Below, in pieces: positions 11,713 through 17,985 of a stretch of DNA of 64,000 bases. The first letter of the stretch is position 1. Every line of letters begins with the position of its first letter. Under the pieces are notes generated by a model. That model saw only the letters and a program-made list of their open reading frames with translations, was not told where the DNA came from and searched no databases. Source of the stretch: Streptomyces griseus (lineage in GTDB: Bacteria > Actinomycetota > Actinomycetes > Streptomycetales > Streptomycetaceae); assembly GCF_900460065.1 (NCBI RefSeq), contig NZ_UAVD01000027.1:248001-312000 (forward strand), in the 5' to 3' direction. The position numbers and the translations under genes were made by a program.

Positions 11713-12908
11713 CCGCGCGCCTTGGAGAGGAACAGCAGGGCGGTGGCGGTCTCCTGGAGGTCGGCGGAGGACGCCTCGTAGTAGTTCTCGATCTGGAAGC
11801 CGGCGACCGCTCCGGCCGTGGAGTTGACGGAGTCCGCCCGCGAACGGCGCGCGGTGTGGCGCAACAGCCGGTCCAGCTTGGAGAGCGGCAGGACGGCCTC
11901 GGCCTCACCGGCCTCGGCGACGATGGCATGCACCCCTCCGTTGCGCGGCTGCACGATGCCGCCCGCCGCGAGCTGCGGGATCCTCGGCAGGCTGATGCCG
12001 AAGCTCTTGCCGCCGACGCCGGGGACCCAGCCGGGGATGGAGACCTTGATGCGGTTGAGGCTGCCGATCGCCGAGTTGATCAGACGGATCACCGCGTTGA
12101 TGGGGCCCTTCACCGCTCCCGTGATCCGGCCGAAGGCCCGGCTCGCGATGGACTGGAGGCCGCCCCAGATGCTGGAGAGCCGTTCCTTGACCCGGCTGAA
12201 TGCCGCCGGGACGGTGTTCCGGATCCAGTTGACGACCGGGGTGATGACCTTCCTGATCCCGTTCCAGACACTGGAGATCACGCCCCGGATGGCGTTCATC
12301 ACCGTCGTGATGATCTTGCGCCAGGCGTTGAAGTTGGACGTGATGACGCCGGCGACGGCCTTGATGACCACCGTGACGGCCTTCTTGATGCCGTTCCAGA
12401 CGGATTTCATCAGGGCGCCGGCCTTGGTCATGATCGGCCCGACGGCCTTCATGACCGCGCTGATGACCTTCTTGATCGCGTCGAAGGCGACCTTCAGCAC
12501 CTTCTGCATGGTCTTGGAGCGGGCCGCCATGTCGACGACCTTCTCGATGAGCGGGGCGAGCAGGGAGAGCAACTGCCCGACGATGTTGCCCCGCATCGAC
12601 TTGTTGAGGCCGTTCATGCCCTGGGACGCCTTGTCGGCGCCGGACTTGAACGTGCCGATCTGCGTGCCGCCCTTCTGCCCGGTGGCGCCGGCCTTGGCGA
12701 GGGACCGGTCGGCCTTGTCGGCGGCGCGCTGGATGGAGGTGAGCTCGCGGGCGGAGGTCTGGGCGGAGGCGCGGATCCTCTTGAGGCCGGATTCGGCGGC
12801 GGTGGCTCCGGTCGCCATCGCCCGGGTCGCCCTGCCCGCGGCGTCCGCCTGGGACTGGAATCCCTTGAAGGCAGTGGATGATCTTCCCAGGGCCTGGGTC
12901 AGGTTCAT
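11709..12908 (-). CDS. Tape-measure-like tail protein
   Basis: 399 residues, ATG at 12908 behind GGGAG. An N-terminal coiled coil of about 110 residues is followed by a long hydrophobic/amphipathic helical array with repeating W-N-x-I motifs (MKSVWNGIKKAV, ISSVWNGIRKVI). This is the hallmark of tape-measure proteins. The C-terminal FGISLPRIPQLAAGGIV, AEAVLPLSKLDRLL and ALLFLSKARG motifs recur in the next gene. It is short for a siphophage tape measure, implying a short particle. It is predicted to act as scaffold and ruler for tail-tube polymerisation. Confidence 0.75.
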   Translation of the reverse strand: MNLTQALGRSSTAFKGFQSQADAAGRATRAMATGATAAESGLKRIRASAQTSARELTSIQRAADKADRSLAKAGATGQKGGTQIGTFKSGADKASQGMNGLNKSMRGNIVGQLLSLLAPLIEKVVDMAARSKTMQKVLKVAFDAIKKVISAVMKAVGPIMTKAGALMKSVWNGIKKAVTVVIKAVAGVITSNFNAWRKIITTVMNAIRGVISSVWNGIRKVITPVVNWIRNTVPAAFSRVKERLSSIWGGLQSIASRAFGRITGAVKGPINAVIRLINSAIGSLNRIKVSIPGWVPGVGGKSFGISLPRIPQLAAGGIVQPRNGGVHAIVAEAGEAEAVLPLSKLDRLLRHTARRSRADSVNSTAGAVAGFQIENYYEASSADLQETATALLFLSKARG

Positions 12909-12962
12909 GCTGTGGACTCCCGTGGGTCTGTCGTCTTGCGCGGCGGATCGGCGCGGTGGCTG

Positions 12963-13649
12963 TCAGGACAGGGCCGCGGTGAGCCGGTTGACGCGTGCTT
13001 CGAGCTGGGCGAGCTGGCTCGCCGTGCCGCCGACGGACGGGCCCGGGTTCGCGGCGCCCCGGGCCTGCTGCTGCACGGCGGTGGACCGGGAGTCGAGACG
13101 GCGCACGGTCGTCTCCAGCACGCCGATGCGGCGGTTGGAGGCGCTGATCTCCCGGGTGATCCGGCCGTTCGTCCCGGCCAGCTTCGTCTGGGCCTCGTAC
13201 GCCAGTTTCTGAAGCGTTCCGAGGCCCTTCTCCATGCGCACGAGTCGCGCCTCGGCGCTCTCCACCACGCGGAGCCGTCTCTCCAGCTCGGAGGCTTTGA
13301 CCTTCCAGATCAGGCCGAATCTGTTGCGTTCGAGATTCCTTTTCTTCAGCCAGGCCTCCATGGCCGGGTCGATGTTGATGAAAGGAGTGATCTCCAGTTT
13401 CGCGATGGCCAGAGCCGTGACGAATCCGACGACTTCCGGCTGTTTTACCGCCGTCCAGATGCTGCTCTTGGTCTCTTCCTTGACCCAGGCCTGAGTGGCC
13501 AGTACCTCCTTGTCGGTGACCAGTGCCGTCGCTTTGATGTCCTTGGGCGTGACCAGACCGGAAATTGCAGACAGGTCGGCCTTCTTGCCCAGATTCGTCC
13601 TGAGCTCCGCCACCTCTTCGGTCAGTTGTGCATTCGTCTTCTCTGCCAT
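12963..13649 (-). CDS. Coiled-coil protein of unknown function within tail cluster
   Basis: 228 residues from ATG at 13649 with AGGAGGAGC just upstream. An earlier in-frame start at 13721 would overlap the divergent neighbour and lacks a good ribosome site. It has heptad-rich helices at both ends (residues 5-25 and about 130-228) around one moderately hydrophobic segment (VVGFVTALAIAKLEITPFI, about 75-95). Codon use is visibly less G/C-biased in the N-terminal half than in neighbouring tail genes (for example GTA AAA CAG). It occupies the slot between the assembly chaperones and the tape measure, where phages usually have no gene. Function unknown. Confidence 0.7.
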   Translation of the reverse strand: MAEKTNAQLTEEVAELRTNLGKKADLSAISGLVTPKDIKATALVTDKEVLATQAWVKEETKSSIWTAVKQPEVVGFVTALAIAKLEITPFINIDPAMEAWLKKRNLERNRFGLIWKVKASELERRLRVVESAEARLVRMEKGLGTLQKLAYEAQTKLAGTNGRITREISASNRRIGVLETTVRRLDSRSTAVQQQARGAANPGPSVGGTASQLAQLEARVNRLTAALS

Positions 13650-13684
13650 TGCTCCTCCTGATGGCCGACTGGTAGCATCCCGCC

Positions 13685-14098
13685 ATGTCTGCCTACTCAA
13701 TTCCCGTACTGGTCGGCTCACTTATCGGCGTGGGGGCCATCGTGTGGGGCGGTGCGATCGGCCTGAGCGCGTACCGCGAGTACCGCAGGAGCCGAACCGT
13801 GACGGTGGAAATCCTTTCCGTCATCCAGCTCGAAACCGAACGCGCCTATCGATTTCAGTTGATAGGCAAGGACGGTTCTTCGGGTGTAGGTGACTCGAAG
13901 TGGATGGGCGCCAGGGCGAATAAATTCGGAGATCGAACCTTCGAGGTCGGCGAGAAAGTCGAGGTGGATTACGACCCGGGATACCCGGTGTTCCTCTATC
14001 CGCCCCACGCCTATCCGAAATGCCGCATGTGGCTGCCGGCGCTCTCGGGGGTTCTCGCCGGCGGTGCGGTGATCGTGAGCGTCAACGGGTTCTTCTGA
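13685..14098 (+). CDS. Small membrane protein, DUF3592-like; moron-type insertion
   Basis: 137 residues on the strand opposite to the surrounding tail operon. Two membrane helices (residues 5-28 and 115-135) flank an extracytoplasmic or cytoplasmic beta domain of about 80 residues with VEVDYDPGYP, reminiscent of DUF3592 proteins. Base composition is clearly lower in GC than neighbours (stretches such as GCGAATAAATTCGGAG), and many codons end in A or T. No strong ribosome site precedes the ATG. Orientation, composition and position suggest an acquired moron gene with its own expression. Candidate roles are self-protection or envelope modification, both speculative. Confidence 0.6.
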   Translation: MSAYSIPVLVGSLIGVGAIVWGGAIGLSAYREYRRSRTVTVEILSVIQLETERAYRFQLIGKDGSSGVGDSKWMGARANKFGDRTFEVGEKVEVDYDPGYPVFLYPPHAYPKCRMWLPALSGVLAGGAVIVSVNGFF

Positions 14099-14190
14099 CG
14101 GCTCACCGACGCGGCGTTCTCGGGCCGGTGCCCGGGTGGCGGTGACCGGCGTCCGGTGCCCGGCGCCCGGAGAGCCCCGGTGTCCCGGTG

Positions 14191-14589
14191 TCAGGAGAAG
14201 AAGCGCAGGAGGTCTCCCCTGCTGGGAGCCCCCGGCTCGTCGGCCGCGGCTTCGGCCGGCGTCTCTCCCGGCCTCGGCACCGGCACCGGAGGCGCGGGCG
14301 GCTCGGCGTCCTCATCGGTGTTGACCGAGGCGAACATCCAGTTGGCGGCGGCGAGATGGTCCACGGCCGCGGCGAGCAGATAGTCGCAGACGCTCCACTC
14401 CGACGCCTCGCCGTGGAGCTCCTGGGCGACGGCGCTGTCCCGCGGCATGTGCTTGACCAGCACCGCGAGCCGGCGTGAGGTCAGCCGGCCGCGGTGCCAG
14501 TCCAGCAGGTCCACGCCGTAGTGCCGCAGCAGGTCGGCTTCGAGGGCCTCGGCGTGTTCGCTGACGAACGCGTCGAGGCTCAGCCTTCC
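14191..14589 (-). CDS. Tail assembly chaperone GT extension, reached by -1 frameshift
   Basis: Open frame of about 131 codons after the slip site, with no convincing start of its own. Its first GTG lies about 24 codons in and lacks a ribosome site. It is in the -1 frame relative to the upstream 96-residue chaperone and overlaps its end. A slip at GGGGGAA (14586-14592) would give a fusion of about 226 residues. The middle is helical (LLRHYGVDLLDW, LAVLVKHMPRDSAVAQELHG), ending in a Pro/Glu-rich tail. This is the conserved G/GT arrangement of long-tailed phages, in which the minor GT product loads tail tube onto the tape measure. Confidence 0.8.
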   Translation of the reverse strand, partial: GRLSLDAFVSEHAEALEADLLRHYGVDLLDWHRGRLTSRRLAVLVKHMPRDSAVAQELHGEASEWSVCDYLLAAAVDHLAAANWMFASVNTDEDAEPPAPPVPVPRPGETPAEAAADEPGAPSRGDLLRFFS

Positions 14590-14870
14590 CCCAGGCCGAG
14601 CCCGGTCTCCTTGCCGTACGCCTCCAGGAGCGCGGCGATGTCCTGCATGGTGATCTCGTGCTGCTCGAAGCGGCCGAACTGCTCCTCGCCGAGGAGGAGT
14701 CGCAGCAGCCCGTCCACGTCGTTGTCGTCCAGCGAGCGCAGCGCGGCGGCGGTGGCGCGGGTCAGCTCGGTGGGCAGTTCGAAGGTGTCGTCGTCCAGCT
14801 CGAAGGACCAGGTGCGGCCGAGCGCCTCCAGGCGCTGGGCCCGCGCCGCGTTCACGTCGAAGGTTGCCAT
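14580..14870 (-). CDS. Tail assembly chaperone G
   Basis: 96 residues from ATG at 14870 with GGAGAA seven bases upstream. It starts MATFDVNAARAQRLEALG and is acidic throughout (FELDDDTFELPTELT, LDDNDVDGLLRLLLGEEQF). This resembles actinophage tail assembly chaperones encoded between the major tail and tape-measure genes. It ends at a TGA only six bases beyond a GGGGGAA slip sequence, which sets up a -1 frameshift into the following frame. It is predicted to act in assembly and be absent from the mature tail. Confidence 0.8.
   Translation of the reverse strand: MATFDVNAARAQRLEALGRTWSFELDDDTFELPTELTRATAAALRSLDDNDVDGLLRLLLGEEQFGRFEQHEITMQDIAALLEAYGKETGLGLGEG
14586..14592 (-). promoter_or_regulatory. 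Candidate -1 ribosomal slip site GGGGGAA
   Basis: On the minus strand the zero-frame codons are CTG GGG GAA GGC TGA. A one-base backward slip re-reads GGG as GGG exactly and GAA as GGA, which tRNA-Glu can still pair with through a central G-U. The -1 frame is then open for 131 more codons. The position, 5' to the G stop codon, is what phage G/GT systems show. Confidence 0.65.
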
Positions 14871-14911
14871 GCGGGATTCTCCGTTTCGGGTTCGGGGGAA
14901 GGGGGCCACAG

Positions 14912-14939
14912 GGCGGGGCCGGCGCGAACCGGCCCCGCC
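14912..14939 (-). terminator. Hairpin between major tail and chaperone genes
   Basis: Perfect 11-bp stem (GGCGGGGCCGG at 14912-14922, complement at 14929-14939) with a six-base loop, in the 78-base gap after the major tail gene. Partial termination here would give high major-tail expression and low chaperone/tape-measure expression, as in many phages. Confidence 0.6.
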
Positions 14940-14948
14940 GGAGGGGTG

Positions 14949-15554
14949 TTACGGCGCCGGGACCGTCGGGACCGTGTAGGCCGCGTCCTTCATGACGAAG
15001 GTGGCCAGCGCCGAGCCGTCGCCCGGCGACAGGGCGGTGAAGGTGACGCCGAGCTGCGCGGCGGCCTTCCGGGCGAGCTTGATGTCGTCGGTGGCGGTCA
15101 CCTGGCCGCGCGGGATGACGAAGCGGTACGTGACCTCCGTGCCGTCCGTGAACTCCAGCCCGAGGGCCCGCTCGTCGAAGGTCGGCCCGTCCGGGACGTC
15201 GAACTGGAAGACGCTCGCGGCGGAGTCCTTGCGGATGTCCGAGGACTTGCCGCCGAGGAAGAACGGCAGCGTGTCCTCGTTGAACTGGAGCATCGCGAAC
15301 TTCAGCGTCAGGTCGCGGTCCGCGTAGACGAACCGGGCCGGGCTGATGGACTGCCACGTCTCGACCGGGTCGAGCTTGTCCTTCTTCGCGAAGGTCACGC
15401 CCTCCGTGGAGGTGTAGCCGAGGTCGGTCCAGGCCGACCCCCAGTCGGCCGCCGGGTTGTCGGAGAAGGCCTCCGGAAGGGGAGCGCCGATCTCGGCGAC
15501 GAGGATGCGGCCGGTTCCGGCCACGCGGATCTCGGAGGCGTTGTTGCCTGCCAT
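14949..15554 (-). CDS. Major tail (tube) protein
   Basis: 201 residues, ATG at 15554 with AAGGAG six bases upstream. It has the beta-sandwich pattern of actinophage major tail proteins: RILVAEIGAPLPEAF at the N-terminus, WTDLGYTSTEGVTF, then FTDGTEVTYRFVIPRGQVTATDDI. The C-terminal ALSPGDGSALATFVMKDAAY closes the domain. It would polymerise into the tail tube. It lies directly after the tail terminator gene and before the chaperones, the standard siphovirus order. Confidence 0.85.
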   Translation of the reverse strand: MAGNNASEIRVAGTGRILVAEIGAPLPEAFSDNPAADWGSAWTDLGYTSTEGVTFAKKDKLDPVETWQSISPARFVYADRDLTLKFAMLQFNEDTLPFFLGGKSSDIRKDSAASVFQFDVPDGPTFDERALGLEFTDGTEVTYRFVIPRGQVTATDDIKLARKAAAQLGVTFTALSPGDGSALATFVMKDAAYTVPTVPAP

Positions 15555-15635
15555 GGATGACTCCTTGAGGTGGTTGGTCCCTGAATGGGTGGCTGGGCGG
15601 GTGACTGGTGGTGCGTGCCGTCACGGGTACGGCAA

Positions 15636-15659
15636 AGGCCCCGCCGGACGGCAGGGCCT
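15636..15659 (-). terminator. Small hairpin after tail terminator-type gene
   Basis: On the plus strand the repeat reads AGGCCC (15636-15641) and GGGCCT (15654-15659), with a further GCC/GGC pairing inside. It lies between the first gene of the operon and the major tail gene. It is a weak attenuator or processing signal at most. Confidence 0.35.
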
Positions 15660-15681
15660 GGTCTGTGGGGCGCGGTCGGCG

Positions 15682-16092
15682 TCAGCCGATGCGCAGGGAG
15701 ACGCGCAGGACGCAGAGGTAGCGGTTGGCCGCGGGATGCAGGTACTCGGGCAGCCAGCGCGGACCGTCGGCCTCGACGACATCGCTGATCACGATGTTCG
15801 TTCCGTACCGCCGACCCACCGCGGCGAGCAGTTCGGCCCGGGCGGAGTTGGCCAGGCGGTGAGCCGTCGCCTTGTCCGGTCCGTAGGCCTCCAGCTCGAT
15901 GAGCGGCTGGTCGAGGTGGAGGTCGTCGACCCAGGCGCCACCGCGCCGGGAGACGATCACCGCCTTCTGCGTCCCGTCGAAGCCGGGTGGCGGAGTCTCG
16001 TCCACCACCGCGTCCGCCAGATCGGCGCGGTCGGAGAGGAGCTCCACGACGATGGCCTCCACGTCGGGGAAGGTGCTCGGAGGTGAAGTCAT
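15682..16092 (-). CDS. Tail terminator / tail-completion protein
   Basis: 136 residues from ATG at 16092. An AGGAG motif lies 13 bases upstream, slightly far, and the upstream frame shows no better start. The central stretch LDQPLIELEAYGPDKATAHRLANSARAELLAA is characteristic of siphophage tail-terminator proteins that cap the tube at the head-proximal end. It is the first gene of the tail operon. No portal, head-tail connector or capsid gene precedes it, which argues against a full prophage. Confidence 0.75.
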   Translation of the reverse strand: MTSPPSTFPDVEAIVVELLSDRADLADAVVDETPPPGFDGTQKAVIVSRRGGAWVDDLHLDQPLIELEAYGPDKATAHRLANSARAELLAAVGRRYGTNIVISDVVEADGPRWLPEYLHPAANRYLCVLRVSLRIG

Positions 16093-16189
16093 GACAGGGC
16101 GATCACTCCTGTTCGCGGGTGGGTGAGGTGCGGATACGCGGACGGCGGAGCCGCGCCCGGAGGGTGGGCGCAGCTCCGCCGCTGCACTT

Positions 16190-16218
16190 ATTGTGACCGA
16201 GATCGTGCGAGCGCGCAA
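16190..16218 (-). promoter_or_regulatory. Candidate promoter of the tail operon, TTGCGC-N17-CACAAT
   Basis: On the minus strand TTGCGC (16218-16213) and CACAAT (16195-16190) are separated by 17 bases, about 90 bases before the first tail gene. The same layout (TTGCGT-N17-CAGTGT) precedes the 274-residue Cys-rich gene at 17858-17830. The -35 is embedded in an operator-like repeat. Confidence 0.55.
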
Positions 16219-16239
16219 CCTGTTGGCGCGGATGCGCAA
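16201..16239. promoter_or_regulatory. Two operator-like sites matching the XRE-gene palindrome
   Basis: Site A (16201-16218, GATCGTGCGAGCGCGCAA) matches 14 of 18 positions of the palindrome TTGCGTGCGAGCACGCAA found upstream of the XRE/274-residue gene pair. Site B (16223-16239, TTGGCGCGGATGCGCAA) keeps the TTG...CAA ends and GCG half-sites. The two centres are about two helical turns apart and cover the -35 of the tail promoter. This suggests a shared DNA-binding regulator. Confidence 0.55.
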
Positions 16240-16341
16240 CTTCACTGCTTCCGTTTTCGCGCCGCTCCCGTCGTCCGACGCGCGGGCGGGGCCTGTTCTG
16301 ACCTCCCGCACTCCCGTGCCCGGTGCGTTAGTCTGCGGTTA

Positions 16342-16357
16342 TCGAACAGGCTTTCGA
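16342..16357. promoter_or_regulatory. Near-consensus LexA/SOS box
   Basis: TCGAACAGGCTTTCGA matches the Gram-positive LexA consensus CGAAC-RNRY-GTTCG except for one base (T for the first G of the right half). The spacer AGGC fits RNRY. It lies 38 bases before the GTG chosen for the next gene, in the gap divergent from the tail operon. This predicts DNA-damage induction of the 101-residue gene and perhaps of the particle. Confidence 0.6.
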
Positions 16358-16395
16358 GAGTTGGCGGTTCTGGTGGAGGAGACGCCCTGACGAGC

Positions 16396-16701
16396 GTGCG
16401 GAGCGAGGGAACGGGGGAGCGGGTGGACGGGAGCGAGCCGGTGATCGGTGCCCAGGAGCGGCTGGCCGATGTCGTGGCCGCCGCGGTCGAGGTGGCTGCG
16501 GAGTCGGGGGAGTCGGGTACGTACACGGCGGAGGTCGCCCGCACGCTCACCGCCGTCGTCGGCAAGGTCGGAGCGAGAATCGCGGTCGAGGCGGAGACGC
16601 GGGGGTTCCGCAGCGGCTGGGGCGAGGCGATCGCGCTGGCGTCCGGGGGAGCGGACGGCGGGGCCCAGGTCTTCCGCATGGCCGCCGCTCCAGAGAAGTA
16701 G
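16396..16701 (+). CDS. Hypothetical 101-residue protein under a candidate SOS box
   Basis: The GTG at 16396 is preceded by GGAGGAG about 14 bases upstream. A GTG at 16423 is the other candidate start, and a rarer CTG at 16387 would have better spacing. The product is helical and Ala/Val/Glu-rich (RLADVVAAAVEVAAESGE, VARTLTAVVGKVGARIAVEAETRG) with no membrane segment or recognisable domain. It is divergent from the tail operon, sharing a ~300-base control region with it, and converges on the regulator genes. Its candidate LexA box makes an antirepressor-like or induction role worth testing. Function unknown. Confidence 0.65.
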   Translation: MRSEGTGERVDGSEPVIGAQERLADVVAAAVEVAAESGESGTYTAEVARTLTAVVGKVGARIAVEAETRGFRSGWGEAIALASGGADGGAQVFRMAAAPEK

Positions 16702-16707
16702 CCGGGG

Positions 16708-16757
16708 GAACGGACAGGAGGGGGCGGCCCGTTCGGGCCGCCCCCTCCTGTCCGTTC
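16708..16757. terminator. Bidirectional terminator
   Basis: Very strong 23-bp perfect inverted repeat (arms 16708-16730 and 16735-16757, loop GTTC), between the convergent 101-residue gene and the 67-residue HTH gene. It isolates the two transcription units. Confidence 0.85.
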
Positions 16758-16764
16758 ACGTGTC

Positions 16765-16968
16765 TCACGGCCGGCGCCGGGCCCCCGGGGCCCTCCGGCG
16801 GGCCGCCCGTTCCGCCGCGAAGACGTCCTCCAGGCGGAACACGTGCGCCCGGCCCTGCCGGCCGGCGGGGCTGAGGTGGCCCAGCTGGACCCACTTGCGG
16901 ATCGTCGCCGGGGTCACCCCCGCCTCGTGCGCGGCCAGGGCCCCGGTCACCAGGGCCGCGGCCGTCAT
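16765..16968 (-). CDS. Small helix-turn-helix protein (excisionase/MerR-like fold)
   Basis: 67 residues from ATG at 16968, which overlaps the stop of the preceding gene (ATGA). The core TPATIRKWVQLGHLSPAGRQGRAHVFRLEDVFAAE is the winged-helix DNA-binding pattern shared by phage excisionases and MerR N-terminal domains. The remainder is a short basic tail. It is co-transcribed with the 274-residue Cys-rich protein. It probably acts as a DNA-binding partner in control of this locus; no integrase is present for a true excisionase role. Confidence 0.75.
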   Translation of the reverse strand: MTAAALVTGALAAHEAGVTPATIRKWVQLGHLSPAGRQGRAHVFRLEDVFAAERAARRRAPGARRRP

Positions 16969-17789
16969 CGCCCGCCCTCCCGCCGCGCGGTGTCCGCCGT
17001 CGCGCCGGTGAGCTCCGCGAGATCGCCGCCGGACTCGGCCGCGAGCCGCGCCCAGGCGCCCTCGCTCCACGCGTGCCGGTGCGCCGGATCCGTACGGCAG
17101 TCGCAGGCCGGGTCCGTGCAGCGGCAGGCCGGGTTGACGCAGAGCACCGCCCGGCGGGCCGGGAAGGCCCGCAGCGAGACCGAGTCGCACCAGGGGCAGC
17201 GGCCGCCCACCCGCACCACCGGTTCGGCGCCGCCCAGGGCCCGGGTGCAGCGGCGGGCCATCCGCCGGGCCTCGTCCCTGATGTGTTCGAGGAGGACGTC
17301 GTCGGCGGCGGCCCGGTCGAGCAGCCCCGCGACGCGCAGCAGCCGGCCGGACACCTGCTCACGGCGGGGACGCGGCATCCGGAGCCGGTCGTGCACGGCC
17401 TCGTCCAGCTCGATCACGCCATCCGTGATGTCGCGTACGGCGTCGGAGATGTGGAGCCGCACGGGGGAGGTGCGGGAGCCGGACGGGGTGAGCCCGTGCG
17501 CCTGCTCGGCCCGCAGGGCCTCCTCGCGCTCGGCCCGGGTCGGGCCCGCCGGGGCCGGACCGGAGCCGGCGGGGGTGGCCCGGAGGGCGGACGGGGAGCG
17601 GTAGGAGGGGGCGAGCTCGACGAGGAGCTCGGGGAACTGGCGCAGCAGCAGCTCGATCCAGAGCAGGGCGTCCGCTGCCGTGCTGTCGCTCCTGCCGTTG
17701 CCGCGTCCGGGATCCGGTGCCGTGGTGCGCCTTCCGGAGGGCTGCGGTGTGATCGGCGTGGTCGATGTGGAGGTGTTCGATGTGGTCAT
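16965..17789 (-). CDS. Cys-rich zinc-ribbon-like hypothetical protein
   Basis: 274 residues from ATG at 17789 with AAGGGA five bases upstream. The frame stays open far upstream, but that part overlaps the regulator gene and is a shadow. Residues ~1-40 are low-complexity Ser/Thr/Pro. The middle is helical, with LLWIELLLRQFPELLVEL and a second helical block. Near residues 210-245 a cysteine/histidine cluster (CPWCDS, CVNPACRC, DPACDC) looks like a zinc-binding ribbon. It is translationally coupled to the 67-residue HTH gene and divergent from the XRE gene. Function unknown; a regulatory role is inferred from context. Confidence 0.7.
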   Translation of the reverse strand: MTTSNTSTSTTPITPQPSGRRTTAPDPGRGNGRSDSTAADALLWIELLLRQFPELLVELAPSYRSPSALRATPAGSGPAPAGPTRAEREEALRAEQAHGLTPSGSRTSPVRLHISDAVRDITDGVIELDEAVHDRLRMPRPRREQVSGRLLRVAGLLDRAAADDVLLEHIRDEARRMARRCTRALGGAEPVVRVGGRCPWCDSVSLRAFPARRAVLCVNPACRCTDPACDCRTDPAHRHAWSEGAWARLAAESGGDLAELTGATADTARREGGR

Positions 17790-17818
17790 GGCGATCCCTT
17801 CTCCCCGCGCAGAGATGT

Positions 17819-17858
17819 TGCGGGTCCGCACACTGACACGTTGCGTGCTCGCACGCAA
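17819..17858. promoter_or_regulatory. Operators over promoter of the Cys-rich gene
   Basis: A perfect palindrome TTGCGTGCTCGCACGCAA (17841-17858, 8-bp arms, 2-base centre) overlaps the -35 of a minus-strand promoter (TTGCGT-N17-CAGTGT, 17858-17830). A second short palindrome TGCGGGTCCGCA lies at 17819-17830, next to the -10. These are likely binding sites of the divergent XRE protein. Confidence 0.65.
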
Positions 17859-17931
17859 GGGGAAATCGAGGGCTCCCGGTCCTTTATCTCCACAGATTTT
17901 GCCCAAACGGTAGAGGTGTGTGGGGTAATTC

Positions 17932-17943
17932 CTTGCGCGCAAG
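17932..17943. promoter_or_regulatory. Operator upstream of the XRE gene
   Basis: Perfect 12-base palindrome CTTGCGCGCAAG, sharing the TTGCG/CGCAA half-sites of the 17841-17858 site. It sits just before a -10-like TAGTGT (17949-17954) and 42 bases before the ATG. It is placed for autoregulation. Confidence 0.55.
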
Positions 17944-17985
17944 CGCGATAGTGTGGACATCGCTTCGGAGGGAGGCGAGTGCCCC

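Noticed and set aside
3232..16092. Contractile injection system or R-type tailocin
   Set aside because: No sheath, AAA+ ATPase, gp25-like or spike genes are visible. The G/GT frameshift, tail terminator and Dit/hub set indicate a non-contractile tail.
16765..16968. Reading the 67-residue HTH protein as a true phage excisionase
   Set aside because: No integrase or attachment sites are present in the window, so only the fold is claimed.
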